The position numbers and the translations under genes are program-made. Positions 16,036-24,281 of a stretch of 38,908 nucleotides of DNA are shown here, piece by piece; position 1 is the stretch's first letter; each line of letters starts with the position of its first letter. The notes under the pieces are model-generated. The model saw nothing but the letters and a program-made list of their open reading frames with translations, had not been told where the DNA came from and did not search any database. Location of the stretch: assembly GCA_041568335.1 (NCBI GenBank), contig JBFFZZ010000003.1, forward strand, positions 1-38,908, given 5' to 3'. This DNA is from WVWW01 sp041568335. Its GTDB lineage: Bacteria > Acidobacteriota > Polarisedimenticolia > Polarisedimenticolales > Polarisedimenticolaceae.

Positions 16036-18423
16036 ATGAGCACAACCCGTCATCGAAGGACGGCGCTGCCCAACTACGAGCAACCGTACGAGGCGTTGTT
16101 CGAGCAGACCAACGACGCCGTCGTGATCCTGAACCCCGACGGCGAGTATCAGGCGGCGAACAATCGGGCGCTGGACATGCTCGGGTACACGTTGGACGAG
16201 TTGATCGGTATGCCGATGTCGAAGGTCGTTCGCCCCGACGAGTACGACGATGCCATGCGACGCAAGGAAGAGCTCCTCGCCGATCGTTCGCTTCCGATCT
16301 ACGAGCGTCGGTTGATCCGCAAGGACGGTATCGAGTTCCCCGTCGAGATCAACGCGTCGCTGGTCCGTGACGAACGAGGCCAGCCCGCGTACTTTCAGGT
16401 CGTGGCGCGCGACATCAGCGAACGCAAGCGCGAAGAGCGCGCGCTACGACTGATCGCGGAGGGCACCGCGAGCGAGAGCAACGTCGCGTTCTTCCATGCG
16501 GCCGTGCGACACCTGGCGCAGGCGCTCGAGGTGCGCTGCGCCGTCGTGACCGAAGCCCCCGGCCCGAGCTTGAACAAGGTCCACGTGTTGGCCCTTTGGC
16601 TCGACCGGCGACTGGACGAGCCGACCGAGTACGCGCTCGCCGGAACGCCCTGCAAGGAAGTGGTTCGCGGGAATCTCGTTTTTCACGCCGAGGGTGTTCA
16701 ACAACTCTACCCGTCGGACGACTTTCTGATCGACATGAACGCGCAGAGTTACCTCGGAATCCCGTTGCGCGACGCCGGCGGGCAGATCGTGGGGCACCTC
16801 GCGGTGATTGACGACCGCCCGATGAGCGACGACCTGCGACAGCGCGCGGTGCTGCGGATCTTCGCCTCGCGCACGGGCTCGGAGCTGGCGCGGCTGCGCG
16901 CGGAAAAAAAGCGCGAGGAGACCGAGATCCGCTACCGGACGCTCGTCGAGCAGCTGCCTGCGGTGACCTACGCGGCATCGCTCGAACCCGATGCTCCGAC
17001 GCTCTACGTCAGCCCTCAGATCGAATCCGTCCTCGGGTTCACCGTGGACGAGTACTACGAAAGCCCGTCCCGCTGGCGTCGACAGCTTCACCCCGACGAC
17101 CGCGACGAGGTACTGGCGACGATGGCCCGGGCGTTGAAGGACGACAAACCGTTCCGCATCGAGTACCGGATCTACCGCAAGGACGGATCGGTCGCCTGGG
17201 CCCGTGACGAGGCGGTGGTCGTGCGCGATCGCGATGGCTCCCCGTTGTTCGTCCAGGGGATCATGCTCGACATCACGGCCGAGAAGCGGCTCACCGAAGA
17301 CCTGTTGAATTCGCGCAAGCTGGAATCCGTCGGGATGCTGGCAGGTGGGATCGCTCACGACTTCAATAATTCACTGATGGGCATCCTGGGTAACCTCTCG
17401 TTGGCCAAGGCACGTGTCGGCGAGGGACACGACGCCCATCGGCGGTTGCAGGAAGCCGAGAAGGCGGCGCTGCGCGCAAAAGGGCTGACGCAGCAATTGC
17501 TGACGTTCTCGAAGGGCGGCGCACCGGTTCGGCGGTCGACGTCTCTCGAGGGAGCGATCCGGGACACGGTGCAGTTCGTGCTCAGCGGCTCCAACGTGCG
17601 CGGTCAGGTCGACGTCGCCTCGGAGCTCTGGCCCGCCGAGGTCGACGCCGGGCAGATCAGCCAGGTCATCGAAAACCTCGTGTTGAACGCGGTGCAGGCG
17701 ATGCCCGATGGCGGTCTGGTGCACGTCTGCGCGCGCAACATCCATGAAACGGAGAGTGGTTCACTACCCGTCCGCAGCGGCCGTTACGTGTGCGTTTGCG
17801 TCAGCGACCAGGGTTGCGGGATCCCGCTCGAGAACGCGGATCGCATCTTCGACCCCTACTTCACAACGAAACAGAACGGCAGCGGCCTCGGTCTGGCCAC
17901 CAGCTATGCCATCGTGCAAAAGCACGAAGGCCATCTGCGTTTCCGCCCGCGTCGCGGCGGCGGGACGGTCTTCACGCTATACCTACCTGCGGGCGAGGCT
18001 GTCGAGCGAACCCTCGTGGAGGATCATCCGGTCTCGGCAAGGCGCAACGGGCGGGTGCTCGTGATGGACGACGACGAGCTGGTGCTGGAAACCGTCGGCG
18101 CGATGCTCAAGACGCTCGACCACTCGGCGGTGTTTGTCCCTGACGGTGAATCCGCGGTGCGGGCCTACCGTGCCGCGATGCAGGCCGGGACGCCGTTCGA
18201 TGCGGTGATCCTCGATCTGACGATCCGTGGCGGCTATGGCGGTGAAGAGGCGATGAGGCAGTTGCTCGAGATCGATCCGAACGCGGTGGGCATCGTCTCC
18301 AGCGGCTACTCGGCGAGCCCCGTGATGGCCGAAGCGCGGCGTTACGGCTTCAAGGACTGCATCGCCAAGCCGTACCGGCCCGAGGAGCTGCGTCTCGTGC
18401 TGGATCGCGCGTTGGGCGGGTAG
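16036..18423 (+). CDS. Hybrid sensor histidine kinase (PAS-GAF-PAS-HisKA-HATPase-REC)
   Basis: A 795-residue cytosolic protein without membrane spans. A PAS domain (about 15-135, ending VVARDISERKREE), a GAF-like domain (145-290) and a second PAS with PAC (300-425, ending MLDITAEKRL) lead to the kinase core. The phosphorylated His is H441 in GGIAHDFNNSL. The ATPase has the N box (ENLVLNAVQAM), G1 (DQGCGIP), F box (FDPYFTTK) and G2 (GSGLGLATSY). The C-terminal receiver (675-795) has DDDE, phospho-acceptor D727 and KPYRPEEL. No partner regulator is adjacent. The start is supported by GGAGG upstream. The gene converges on the cupredoxin gene with a five-base gap. Confidence 0.93.
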   Translation: MSTTRHRRTALPNYEQPYEALFEQTNDAVVILNPDGEYQAANNRALDMLGYTLDELIGMPMSKVVRPDEYDDAMRRKEELLADRSLPIYERRLIRKDGIEFPVEINASLVRDERGQPAYFQVVARDISERKREERALRLIAEGTASESNVAFFHAAVRHLAQALEVRCAVVTEAPGPSLNKVHVLALWLDRRLDEPTEYALAGTPCKEVVRGNLVFHAEGVQQLYPSDDFLIDMNAQSYLGIPLRDAGGQIVGHLAVIDDRPMSDDLRQRAVLRIFASRTGSELARLRAEKKREETEIRYRTLVEQLPAVTYAASLEPDAPTLYVSPQIESVLGFTVDEYYESPSRWRRQLHPDDRDEVLATMARALKDDKPFRIEYRIYRKDGSVAWARDEAVVVRDRDGSPLFVQGIMLDITAEKRLTEDLLNSRKLESVGMLAGGIAHDFNNSLMGILGNLSLAKARVGEGHDAHRRLQEAEKAALRAKGLTQQLLTFSKGGAPVRRSTSLEGAIRDTVQFVLSGSNVRGQVDVASELWPAEVDAGQISQVIENLVLNAVQAMPDGGLVHVCARNIHETESGSLPVRSGRYVCVCVSDQGCGIPLENADRIFDPYFTTKQNGSGLGLATSYAIVQKHEGHLRFRPRRGGGTVFTLYLPAGEAVERTLVEDHPVSARRNGRVLVMDDDELVLETVGAMLKTLDHSAVFVPDGESAVRAYRAAMQAGTPFDAVILDLTIRGGYGGEEAMRQLLEIDPNAVGIVSSGYSASPVMAEARRYGFKDCIAKPYRPEELRLVLDRALGG

Positions 18424-18428
18424 CCGGA

Positions 18429-18824
18429 CTACTCGATCCGGATCGACCCCTGCATCTTCGGCGCGTGCTGGGGGCAGATGTATTCGAACGAGCCGTCGTC
18501 GGGGGCGGTGAACTCGATCACGACCTGGTCGTCCCACGGGATGTGGTAGAGCGTGTCGTCGATGCCGGGGAGCCGGATCGAGTGCAGCACGCCGATGTCG
18601 TGGTTGCGCACGATCAAGCGGACACGCTCGCCGGGCTTGAAGGCCAGCGTCGGGTTGCCGGCGAACGTGCGGTCGCGGACCTCCAACACGATCTCACGCG
18701 CGCCTTCGTCTCCGGCGACGGCGGACTGCGACCACAGCGGAACCGCCACGATCGCGCCGAACAGGGTCAGGATCGCGGCGAAGCCGACCCCGCCGATCAG
18801 GCGGCGTTTCATCTTCTGGCTCAT
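18429..18824 (-). CDS. Membrane-anchored cupredoxin (type 1 copper protein)
   Basis: A 131-residue protein with one N-terminal membrane span (residues 9-31) and an extracytoplasmic cupredoxin fold. The type 1 copper ligands are all visible: H81 (LHSIRL), C117, H120 and M124 (CPQHAPKM). It resembles cytochrome-c-oxidase-subunit-II or plastocyanin-like cupredoxins but lacks the CuA Cys pair, so it should carry a single electron-transfer copper. It is the last gene of a three-gene operon, its ATG overlapping the stop of the ZIP gene (ATGA). The likely role is electron acceptor or donor for the multicopper oxidase encoded two genes upstream. Confidence 0.85.
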   Translation of the reverse strand: MSQKMKRRLIGGVGFAAILTLFGAIVAVPLWSQSAVAGDEGAREIVLEVRDRTFAGNPTLAFKPGERVRLIVRNHDIGVLHSIRLPGIDDTLYHIPWDDQVVIEFTAPDDGSFEYICPQHAPKMQGSIRIE

Positions 18825-19999
18825 GCGGCCCCCACGAGCAGGCCGGTGCCGTACATGATGAGGTAGCCGACGAACATGCCGGCGAGGTTGACCGGGGCGA
18901 GCGTCTCGCGCAGCGCGCGGCCGCCGAGGATCGCGCCGATGACTTGAACGATCGCGCCGGAGCCGATGCCGAGGAACAGCAACGCCCAGAACTGCGAGTA
19001 GGTGAAGGCGCCGATCCAGCAGCCCAGGATCGTCGGCGCCCCGGCCAGGGCGCCCAGACCGATCAGACGACCGATCTGACCACCCGGCTCGCGCAGGATC
19101 GGCGAGACGATCGCGATGCCCTCGGTCGCGTTGTGCAGCGCGAAGCCGGCGACCAGGAGCGCCCCGAGCGTCAACTCGCCCAGTACGTACGCCGATCCGA
19201 TGGCCAGCCCTTCGCCGAGGTTGTGGATCCCGATGCCCAGCGCGACCAGCCAGGCCAGGTGCACGCCACCGGCCGACGGACCGTGACCGGAGGAGCTGCG
19301 CAGCTGGATCCCCGAGAGCAGCGCCCACGTGCCGACGAAACCGAGCAGCAGCAACGCCTCCGGGTGGTAGATCCCCGGCAGCTCGTGCGCGGCCTCGAAG
19401 CCCTCGAACATCGCATCGACGACCAGGAAGGCGAGCAGACCGACGGTCAGGTGGATCAGGAAACCCAACCCCTTGCGGCCGAGCCGGCGCAGGAACGGGA
19501 ACCAGGTCATCCCGAGAGCGACCGGGATCACGCCGACGAAGATCCCCAGCATCGCGAACCGCGACAGGGCGCGCGCGGTGATGCCGGGCGTCGCGGTCGC
19601 CACCTCGATCCCGTAATCGAAGGTCAGCCCGGTGGAGGTGAGCAGGACGATCTCGACGGGCTCGCCCTCGTTCCAGGGGAACGGGATCGTGACCCGCGCC
19701 GTCTGCAGCGGGTCCAGCTCGCGGGTCGGGCTGACCTCGTGGTACCAGAACGCGCCGCGCACCATCACCTGTGCGATCGTCGTCGGGTCGGGGCCGCTGT
19801 TGACGACGTCGAGGTGGATGACGTCGTTTTCCAGTACGTGGCGCATCACGTCGACGGCCTCGACGGGCGGCAGGTTCGTGGCGAACAGCCCCTCGGCGCC
19901 ATCGGAGAAGAGCCAGGCGATCAGCCCCACGAGCAGCACGAGCGGCACGATCGCGAGGATCGCGGCGCCGGCGCTCAGCCCTGCGCGCGGCTCAGCCAT
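18821..19999 (-). CDS. ZIP family metal transporter with N-terminal extracytoplasmic domain
   Basis: A 392-residue membrane protein. Residues 10-32 are a first membrane span, then about 110 residues of beta-rich soluble sequence (VIHLDVVNSGPDPTTIAQV, ARVTIPFPWNEGEPVEIVLL). From about residue 145 comes a ZIP permease with the two metal-site helices HNLGEG and HNATEG, as in ZupT/GufA-type transporters of Zn, Fe, Mn and other divalent ions. The extra N-terminal domain is not part of standard ZIP proteins. The start (ATG 19999) lies inside the end of the oxidase gene, overlapping by eight bases. The metal is not readable from sequence. Confidence 0.85.
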   Translation of the reverse strand: MAEPRAGLSAGAAILAIVPLVLLVGLIAWLFSDGAEGLFATNLPPVEAVDVMRHVLENDVIHLDVVNSGPDPTTIAQVMVRGAFWYHEVSPTRELDPLQTARVTIPFPWNEGEPVEIVLLTSTGLTFDYGIEVATATPGITARALSRFAMLGIFVGVIPVALGMTWFPFLRRLGRKGLGFLIHLTVGLLAFLVVDAMFEGFEAAHELPGIYHPEALLLLGFVGTWALLSGIQLRSSSGHGPSAGGVHLAWLVALGIGIHNLGEGLAIGSAYVLGELTLGALLVAGFALHNATEGIAIVSPILREPGGQIGRLIGLGALAGAPTILGCWIGAFTYSQFWALLFLGIGSGAIVQVIGAILGGRALRETLAPVNLAGMFVGYLIMYGTGLLVGAA

Positions 20000-21050
20000 C
20001 GCCGCCCTCGTCGGGGAGCACGCGGAACAGCCCCATCCAGCCGCGTTCGGCGAACTCGGTCTTGTGGGCGTGGAACATGAAGTCGCCGGGGTGCGGGAAG
20101 CGCACCTCGAGGATCCCGCGCTCGCCCTGGCCCTGGATGATGGTGTCCGTGTAGTCCCGTGGCTCCATCTGCGTTCCGGTCGGGTAGTAATCGAAGAACG
20201 TCGCGTGGACGTGGAACGAGTTGATCAGATCGAATTCGGTGATGTTGGCCAGGTAGATGCGGATCAGCTCGTTCTGCTTGACCTCGATCGGGTGGCGTTG
20301 GTAGTGGTAGGCCACCGTGTTGATCGAGTAGATCTCGTTCTCTTCGTCGAAGTTCGGGTCGAACCCGTTCATCATCATGTAGAGCTCGCGCGCCGGCGGG
20401 CGTGGCACCTTCGGATCGACGATCCACAGGCCGTAGAGGCCGTTGTGGATGTGCTGCGTGATCGGCGTCGCGTGGCAGTGGTACAGGTGCACGCCGACGG
20501 GCTCGGCCTCGAACTCGTAGACGAAGGTGGAGTTCGTCGGGACCTGCTGCTTGAGCATCGCGCCGTCCATTGCGAACGGGTGGAAGCCGTGGAAGTGCAT
20601 CGAGTGCGGGCGGTCGCCTAGGTTGGTGAAGTGGATGCGGATCCGCTCGCCCTCGTTGGCCCGCAGCGTCGGGCCGGGAACCTGGCCGTTGTACGTCCAG
20701 GCCGGGAAGAAGACGCCGGGCGCGATCTCGATCTCTTTGTTGACCGCCTCGACCTCGAAAATCCGCAGGATCGTGCCGTCCTCGAGCGTTTCGGTCGTCG
20801 ACTCGAGCTCGTCGGTCAGGTAGGCGTCGGGGTCGAAACGGTCGGTCCCGACATCCCCCACGGTGGTGTTGCGATAGGGGGTCAGGTCCAGCCCGTCGAG
20901 GCCGACGAGCATGTCGCCGCCCATGCCCGTCTCGGTCGAGGCGACGACGCCTCCGCCGGTCGAGACGACGAACGCGACGGCCACCGCGAGCGCGGCGGCG
21001 CCGGCCACGGCCAGACCGATACCGAGCGTCTTGCGCCCCTTCTCACCCAT
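19992..21050 (-). CDS. Two-domain multicopper oxidase, exported
   Basis: A 352-residue protein with an N-terminal hydrophobic signal or anchor (residues 8-30). Domain 1 has MHFHGFH (His 152/154) and YHCHATPITQHIHNGLYG (His 191/193, Cys 192, then His). Domain 2 has NSFHVHATFF (His 280/282) and FMFHAHKTEFAERGWMG (His 327/329, Met 339). The ligand pattern fits a two-domain oxidase related to NirK and small laccases. The position of the domain-1 axial Met seems to be Leu (NGLYG). In-frame GTG 21062 is an alternative start. It is first in the operon with the ZIP transporter and cupredoxin and divergent from a DtxR-family regulator, so oxidation of a metal such as Mn, Fe or Cu is the likely job. 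Confidence 0.85.
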   Translation of the reverse strand: MGEKGRKTLGIGLAVAGAAALAVAVAFVVSTGGGVVASTETGMGGDMLVGLDGLDLTPYRNTTVGDVGTDRFDPDAYLTDELESTTETLEDGTILRIFEVEAVNKEIEIAPGVFFPAWTYNGQVPGPTLRANEGERIRIHFTNLGDRPHSMHFHGFHPFAMDGAMLKQQVPTNSTFVYEFEAEPVGVHLYHCHATPITQHIHNGLYGLWIVDPKVPRPPARELYMMMNGFDPNFDEENEIYSINTVAYHYQRHPIEVKQNELIRIYLANITEFDLINSFHVHATFFDYYPTGTQMEPRDYTDTIIQGQGERGILEVRFPHPGDFMFHAHKTEFAERGWMGLFRVLPDEGGDG

Positions 21051-21092
21051 CCTTCGAACCACGGCTGATTGGACCTCGAAGAAAACCCGCCC

Positions 21093-21157
21093 GATTCTGA
21101 TAGGAATCGAATCTCACAATTCGACCCCTGGCGGAAAGAAATTTTGACTACCCAAAA
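21093..21157. promoter_or_regulatory. Three dyads in the metal operon / DtxR divergent promoter region
   Basis: Three palindromic sites lie in the 159-base gap. GATTCTGATAGGAATC (21093-21108) and TTTTGACTACCCAAAA (21142-21157) share one geometry: five-base arms plus a central AT or TA, 12 of 16 positions symmetric. Between them is a perfect 6-6-6 inverted repeat, TCGAAT/ATTCGA (21107-21124). DtxR/MntR-family proteins bind palindromes of this size. Assigning a particular site to the adjacent regulator is inference. Confidence 0.5.
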
Positions 21158-21209
21158 AACATACTGCAAGGGGGGTGAAGTTGTCAACTGTGCGGTATCT
21201 TAGGTGGCC

Positions 21210-21872
21210 ATGCCGACCAGCACCGTCGAAGACTACCTGAAATGCATCCACCGGGAGGAGCGCTCGAGCGAGGGCCAACTGGTGTCGACGGGCAGAATTG
21301 CCCAGGAAATGGGTGTCGCCCCGGGCACGGTCACGGCGATGATGAAGACGCTGACCGAGACCGGCTTGATCGACTACGAGCCTTACATGGGGGTGCGGCT
21401 GACGGATCGGGGGCGCACGCTGGCCGCCCACGTCCTTCGCCGGCACCGGCTGGTCGAGCTGTTCCTGGTCCAGATCATGGGGATGGACTGGAGCGAGGTT
21501 CACGCCGAGGCCGAGATCCTGGAGCACGCGGTGTCGGACCGGTTGATCGATCGCATGGATGTGATGCTGGGGCATCCCAAGGTCGATCCTCACGGGGATC
21601 CGATCCCCTCCCGGACCGGCGCCCTCGAGGAGAGCGACGACCCCAGTCTGCTGGCCTGCGCCCTGAACCGCGATCTGCAGATCACGCGGGTCACCGACCA
21701 GCGCACGGAGTTCCTTCGACTGCTCGAGCAACACAAGCTGATGCCCGGCCGCCGCGCCGTGGTCGAGAACCGGGACGAGCTGACCGAGACCGTGCAGGTG
21801 CGTCCGGACGGCGGTCAACCGCTGCGCCTGGGTTTCCACGCCGCGTCGCGTATCCTGGTCGGGAGGGAGTGA
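21210..21872 (+). CDS. DtxR/MntR-family metal-dependent transcriptional regulator
   Basis: A 220-residue protein with the usual family layout. A winged-helix DNA-binding domain comes first (MPTSTVEDYLKCIHREE; GRIAQEMGVAPGTVTAMMKTL; VRLTDRGRTLA), then the metal-binding dimerisation domain (RHRLVELFLVQIMGMDWSEVHAEAEILEHAVS; GHPKVDPHGDPIP), and a FeoA/SH3-like C-terminal domain. The HPKVDPHGDPIP segment is typical. I chose ATG 21210 over GTG 21204 because family members usually begin at this motif. It is divergent from the multicopper oxidase operon, so it probably represses or activates that operon and itself in response to Mn or Fe. It is followed after two bases by the MetF-like gene. Confidence 0.92.
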   Translation: MPTSTVEDYLKCIHREERSSEGQLVSTGRIAQEMGVAPGTVTAMMKTLTETGLIDYEPYMGVRLTDRGRTLAAHVLRRHRLVELFLVQIMGMDWSEVHAEAEILEHAVSDRLIDRMDVMLGHPKVDPHGDPIPSRTGALEESDDPSLLACALNRDLQITRVTDQRTEFLRLLEQHKLMPGRRAVVENRDELTETVQVRPDGGQPLRLGFHAASRILVGRE

Positions 21873-21874
21873 CG

Positions 21875-22801
21875 ATGCCCGACGGAACCTCCCATCTCGC
21901 CACCGTTCGCGTGCTGCTCGAGGCTTGCCCCCCGGCGGAGGACGACCGCGAGAAGGCCTACGCTGTGCTCAAGCAGGGCTTCACCTGCTACAACTCGTTC
22001 CACGCGGTGAGCATCCCGGATCTGCAGGACACCGGTGAATTCCAGCGCGAGCGGCAGCGCGTGACAAACGACGAGTTCGCCGCCTACCTCGGCAAGCTCA
22101 CCGAGAAACCGCTCTCTCTCTACAAGGTTTGCTCGTCGTGCACCGCGCCCGAGTTCAACGCCTGGCTCGATCAGGCCGAGGCCCTCGGCTGCCGCGACAT
22201 CTTCCTGGTCGGTCCGGATTCCAGTGATCGCTCCATCCCCGAAGGCCGGATGAGCGTCCCCGAGGCGGCCGGTGTCGCCCGCAAGCGCGGCTTCCGGTGC
22301 GGCGGGATCATCATCCCCACGCGGCGGCAGCAGTTCGCGCCGCGCCCCGCCTCGCTCGACGAGACCGAACGGTTGCTGACCAAGGTCCGTAAGCACGGCC
22401 TGCAGTTCTTCACGACCCAGATCCTCTACGAGGGCGAGTGGATGAGCTGCCTGCTGCTCGATCTCGTGCGCCAGATGAAGCCCGAGGAGTTGCCGCAGAT
22501 CTTCCTTACGTTTTCACCGTTCGTCTGCGTTGAAGACCTCACCTTCTCGCGCAAGACCCTCGGTGTCTACGTCCCCAAGGACGTCGGCCGCCAGCTCCGT
22601 GGCTCACGCAGCATGCGCGAGGAATCGATCTCGCATTCGCTGCTGTTGTGGGAGCGCATCTCCGCGTTCGCCGGCGAGATCGGCTACCCGAAGGACCGCC
22701 TCGGCGTGAACGTCGAGTACCTCGATTCGCGCAACCCGCGAAACGTCGACGCCGCGTTCGAACTCGCGGAGGAGTTCGGCCGCGTCCTTCGAAGACGATA
22801 A
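21875..22801 (+). CDS. Methylenetetrahydrofolate reductase-like protein
   Basis: A 308-residue cytosolic protein that reads as an MTHFR-type TIM barrel: EACPPAEDDREKAY, then YNSFHAVSIPDLQDTG, the central ALGCRDIFLVGPDSSD (position of the NADH/folate loop), GFRCGGIIIPTR, LQFFTTQILYEGEW, and the end LGVNVEYLDSRN. Overall identity to classical MetF looks low, and I cannot confirm FAD binding, so the reaction is uncertain. A different one-carbon or corrinoid-linked reductase is possible. The ribosome binding site GGGAGGGA lies inside the end of the regulator gene, with the stop two bases upstream, so the two genes are cotranscribed. It converges on the M64 gene. Confidence 0.5.
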   Translation: MPDGTSHLATVRVLLEACPPAEDDREKAYAVLKQGFTCYNSFHAVSIPDLQDTGEFQRERQRVTNDEFAAYLGKLTEKPLSLYKVCSSCTAPEFNAWLDQAEALGCRDIFLVGPDSSDRSIPEGRMSVPEAAGVARKRGFRCGGIIIPTRRQQFAPRPASLDETERLLTKVRKHGLQFFTTQILYEGEWMSCLLLDLVRQMKPEELPQIFLTFSPFVCVEDLTFSRKTLGVYVPKDVGRQLRGSRSMREESISHSLLLWERISAFAGEIGYPKDRLGVNVEYLDSRNPRNVDAAFELAEEFGRVLRRR

Positions 22802-22811
22802 GGCCGTACGG

Positions 22812-24227
22812 CTATTTCGCGTACAGGTCGATGATCTCGCTGACGGCGTGGTCGCAGACGGGACAGAAGCCGACCTCGTTCCGGGTGAACATGATGCAGT
22901 CGATGCTGGGGCGGTAAAAGCCCTGGGCCTCGTAGAAGGCGCCCTCGAACGCGCCGACCTTTCCCGAGTAGGGTTGGTTGCCGAGCGTCTTCGTGAAGTG
23001 CTCCTGGCCTTCGCGGAACAACGCCTCCATGTCCTCCTCGGGCGCGCCCGCGGCGCGCATCTCGGCACGCGTTTTCTGGTAGGCACGCGAGCGCTTCTCG
23101 TAGGCTTCCTTCTCCCAGGGGGTCGGCAGAGGGGTGGCCTCCTCCATCATGTGCCGCCACTTGAGGTTTTCCGGGTCGAGCAAGGCCGTGATGTTGGGCT
23201 CCCAAGGTTCGACACGTCCGCCGGCGAACTCCTCATAGGCCACCGGTGAGGTGTAGTACTCGTCGCCCAGACCCGCGAAGTGGTGGCCGAACTCGTGAAT
23301 CACGAGATAGTCGGCAAAGCCGGAATCGATCGCCGCGGTCGAGTAGAGGCCGAAGATGCCTCCCCCGCCGTACTTGCGCTCGTTCACGAGGATCAACACG
23401 AAGTCGTAGGGCACCGCGGCAGCGGCGTCGCGCCAGGCTCGATCGTCGAGAGAGAGGACGTAACGTTCGGAATCGAAGCTGTTGTAGCGCGCACCCAGCG
23501 GGGACTCGCGGAAGACACCCGCGCGGGGTCGGGAGATGCCCTCGTGCTCGGCCGGTGTCCAGACCGCGCGCACGTTGAAATCGCCCTTGCGCGCCTTGAA
23601 CGGATCGTACCTGAAGAGGGCGTCGGTCGCCCGGCGTGCATCGGCGACGAACTTGTCTTTCTGGGCCGCCGTGTAGCCGTCGCCGAGGATCGCGAGATCC
23701 GCCTTGCGCGCCGCCGGTCCGCTGTCGAGCAAGGCGACCCACTCGTGGGAAGCGACGGGCGCCCGGTCGACGAAGCGCGAAGCCGGATCGATCGTCAGCC
23801 TCCACACCTCGTCGAAAGACTGGTCGGGTTGTCGTTTGCGGATTCGCAGCTGCACCGGCTTGCGCGGCTCGGGAACGCGCACCGCCTCGGGGATCGCGCG
23901 CCAGGTACCGGCACGAGCCTCGCCGGTCGTCTCCCACTCGCCGTAGATGCTGGCGAAGCCGCGTGTGTAGAGTAGCCGGTTGGTCGCCAGATCGACCAGC
24001 TCGACGAGGAACTTGCCGCGGTTGGTCGTGTCCAGCATCCGGTTCCGGCTGCCCGGCCATTCCCCTTCGATGCGCAACCGCTCGAGCGCGAAATGCTCCT
24101 CCGCCGCGGTGCCCGTGTGCACGTAGTCCACGCGCAGGGTTTGACCGGTGGCCCACTCGTTGAAGTCGGCGGCGACGACCGGCAGGGGAAACAGGACGAC
24201 CCAGAGAACGAACGTTGCTCTCACCAC
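22812..24227 (-). CDS. Secreted M64 family (IgA peptidase) zinc metallopeptidase
   Basis: A 471-residue exported protein with a signal peptide (VRATFVLWVVLFPLPVVAA). An N-terminal domain of about 150 residues (M64 N-terminal-like beta sandwich; TLRVDYVHTGTAAEEHFAL) precedes the peptidase domain (KADLAILGDGYTAAQKDKF, YDFVLILVNERKYGGGGIFG). The zinc site is HEFGH at residues 311-315, extended as HFAGLGDEYY, where Glu is the third ligand. This matches the M64 pattern. The family's namesake cleaves immunoglobulin A, but environmental members have unknown targets. A Cys-containing tail (FCPVCDH) may bind metal. The start is GTG 24227 (or 24224) after GGAGGTGGG. It lies 54 bases downstream of the receiver-TonB gene, likely in the same transcript. 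Confidence 0.9.
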   Translation of the reverse strand: MVRATFVLWVVLFPLPVVAADFNEWATGQTLRVDYVHTGTAAEEHFALERLRIEGEWPGSRNRMLDTTNRGKFLVELVDLATNRLLYTRGFASIYGEWETTGEARAGTWRAIPEAVRVPEPRKPVQLRIRKRQPDQSFDEVWRLTIDPASRFVDRAPVASHEWVALLDSGPAARKADLAILGDGYTAAQKDKFVADARRATDALFRYDPFKARKGDFNVRAVWTPAEHEGISRPRAGVFRESPLGARYNSFDSERYVLSLDDRAWRDAAAAVPYDFVLILVNERKYGGGGIFGLYSTAAIDSGFADYLVIHEFGHHFAGLGDEYYTSPVAYEEFAGGRVEPWEPNITALLDPENLKWRHMMEEATPLPTPWEKEAYEKRSRAYQKTRAEMRAAGAPEEDMEALFREGQEHFTKTLGNQPYSGKVGAFEGAFYEAQGFYRPSIDCIMFTRNEVGFCPVCDHAVSEIIDLYAK

Positions 24228-24281
24228 GACCCACCTCCGAGGAAGAGGCTCATCCTACACGGGGATCGGGTGGCATGGGTC

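Noticed and set aside
22802..22812. GCCGTACGGC palindrome between the convergent MetF-like and M64 genes as a shared terminator.
   Set aside because: The stem allows only about four pairs with almost no loop and no T-run, too weak to call.
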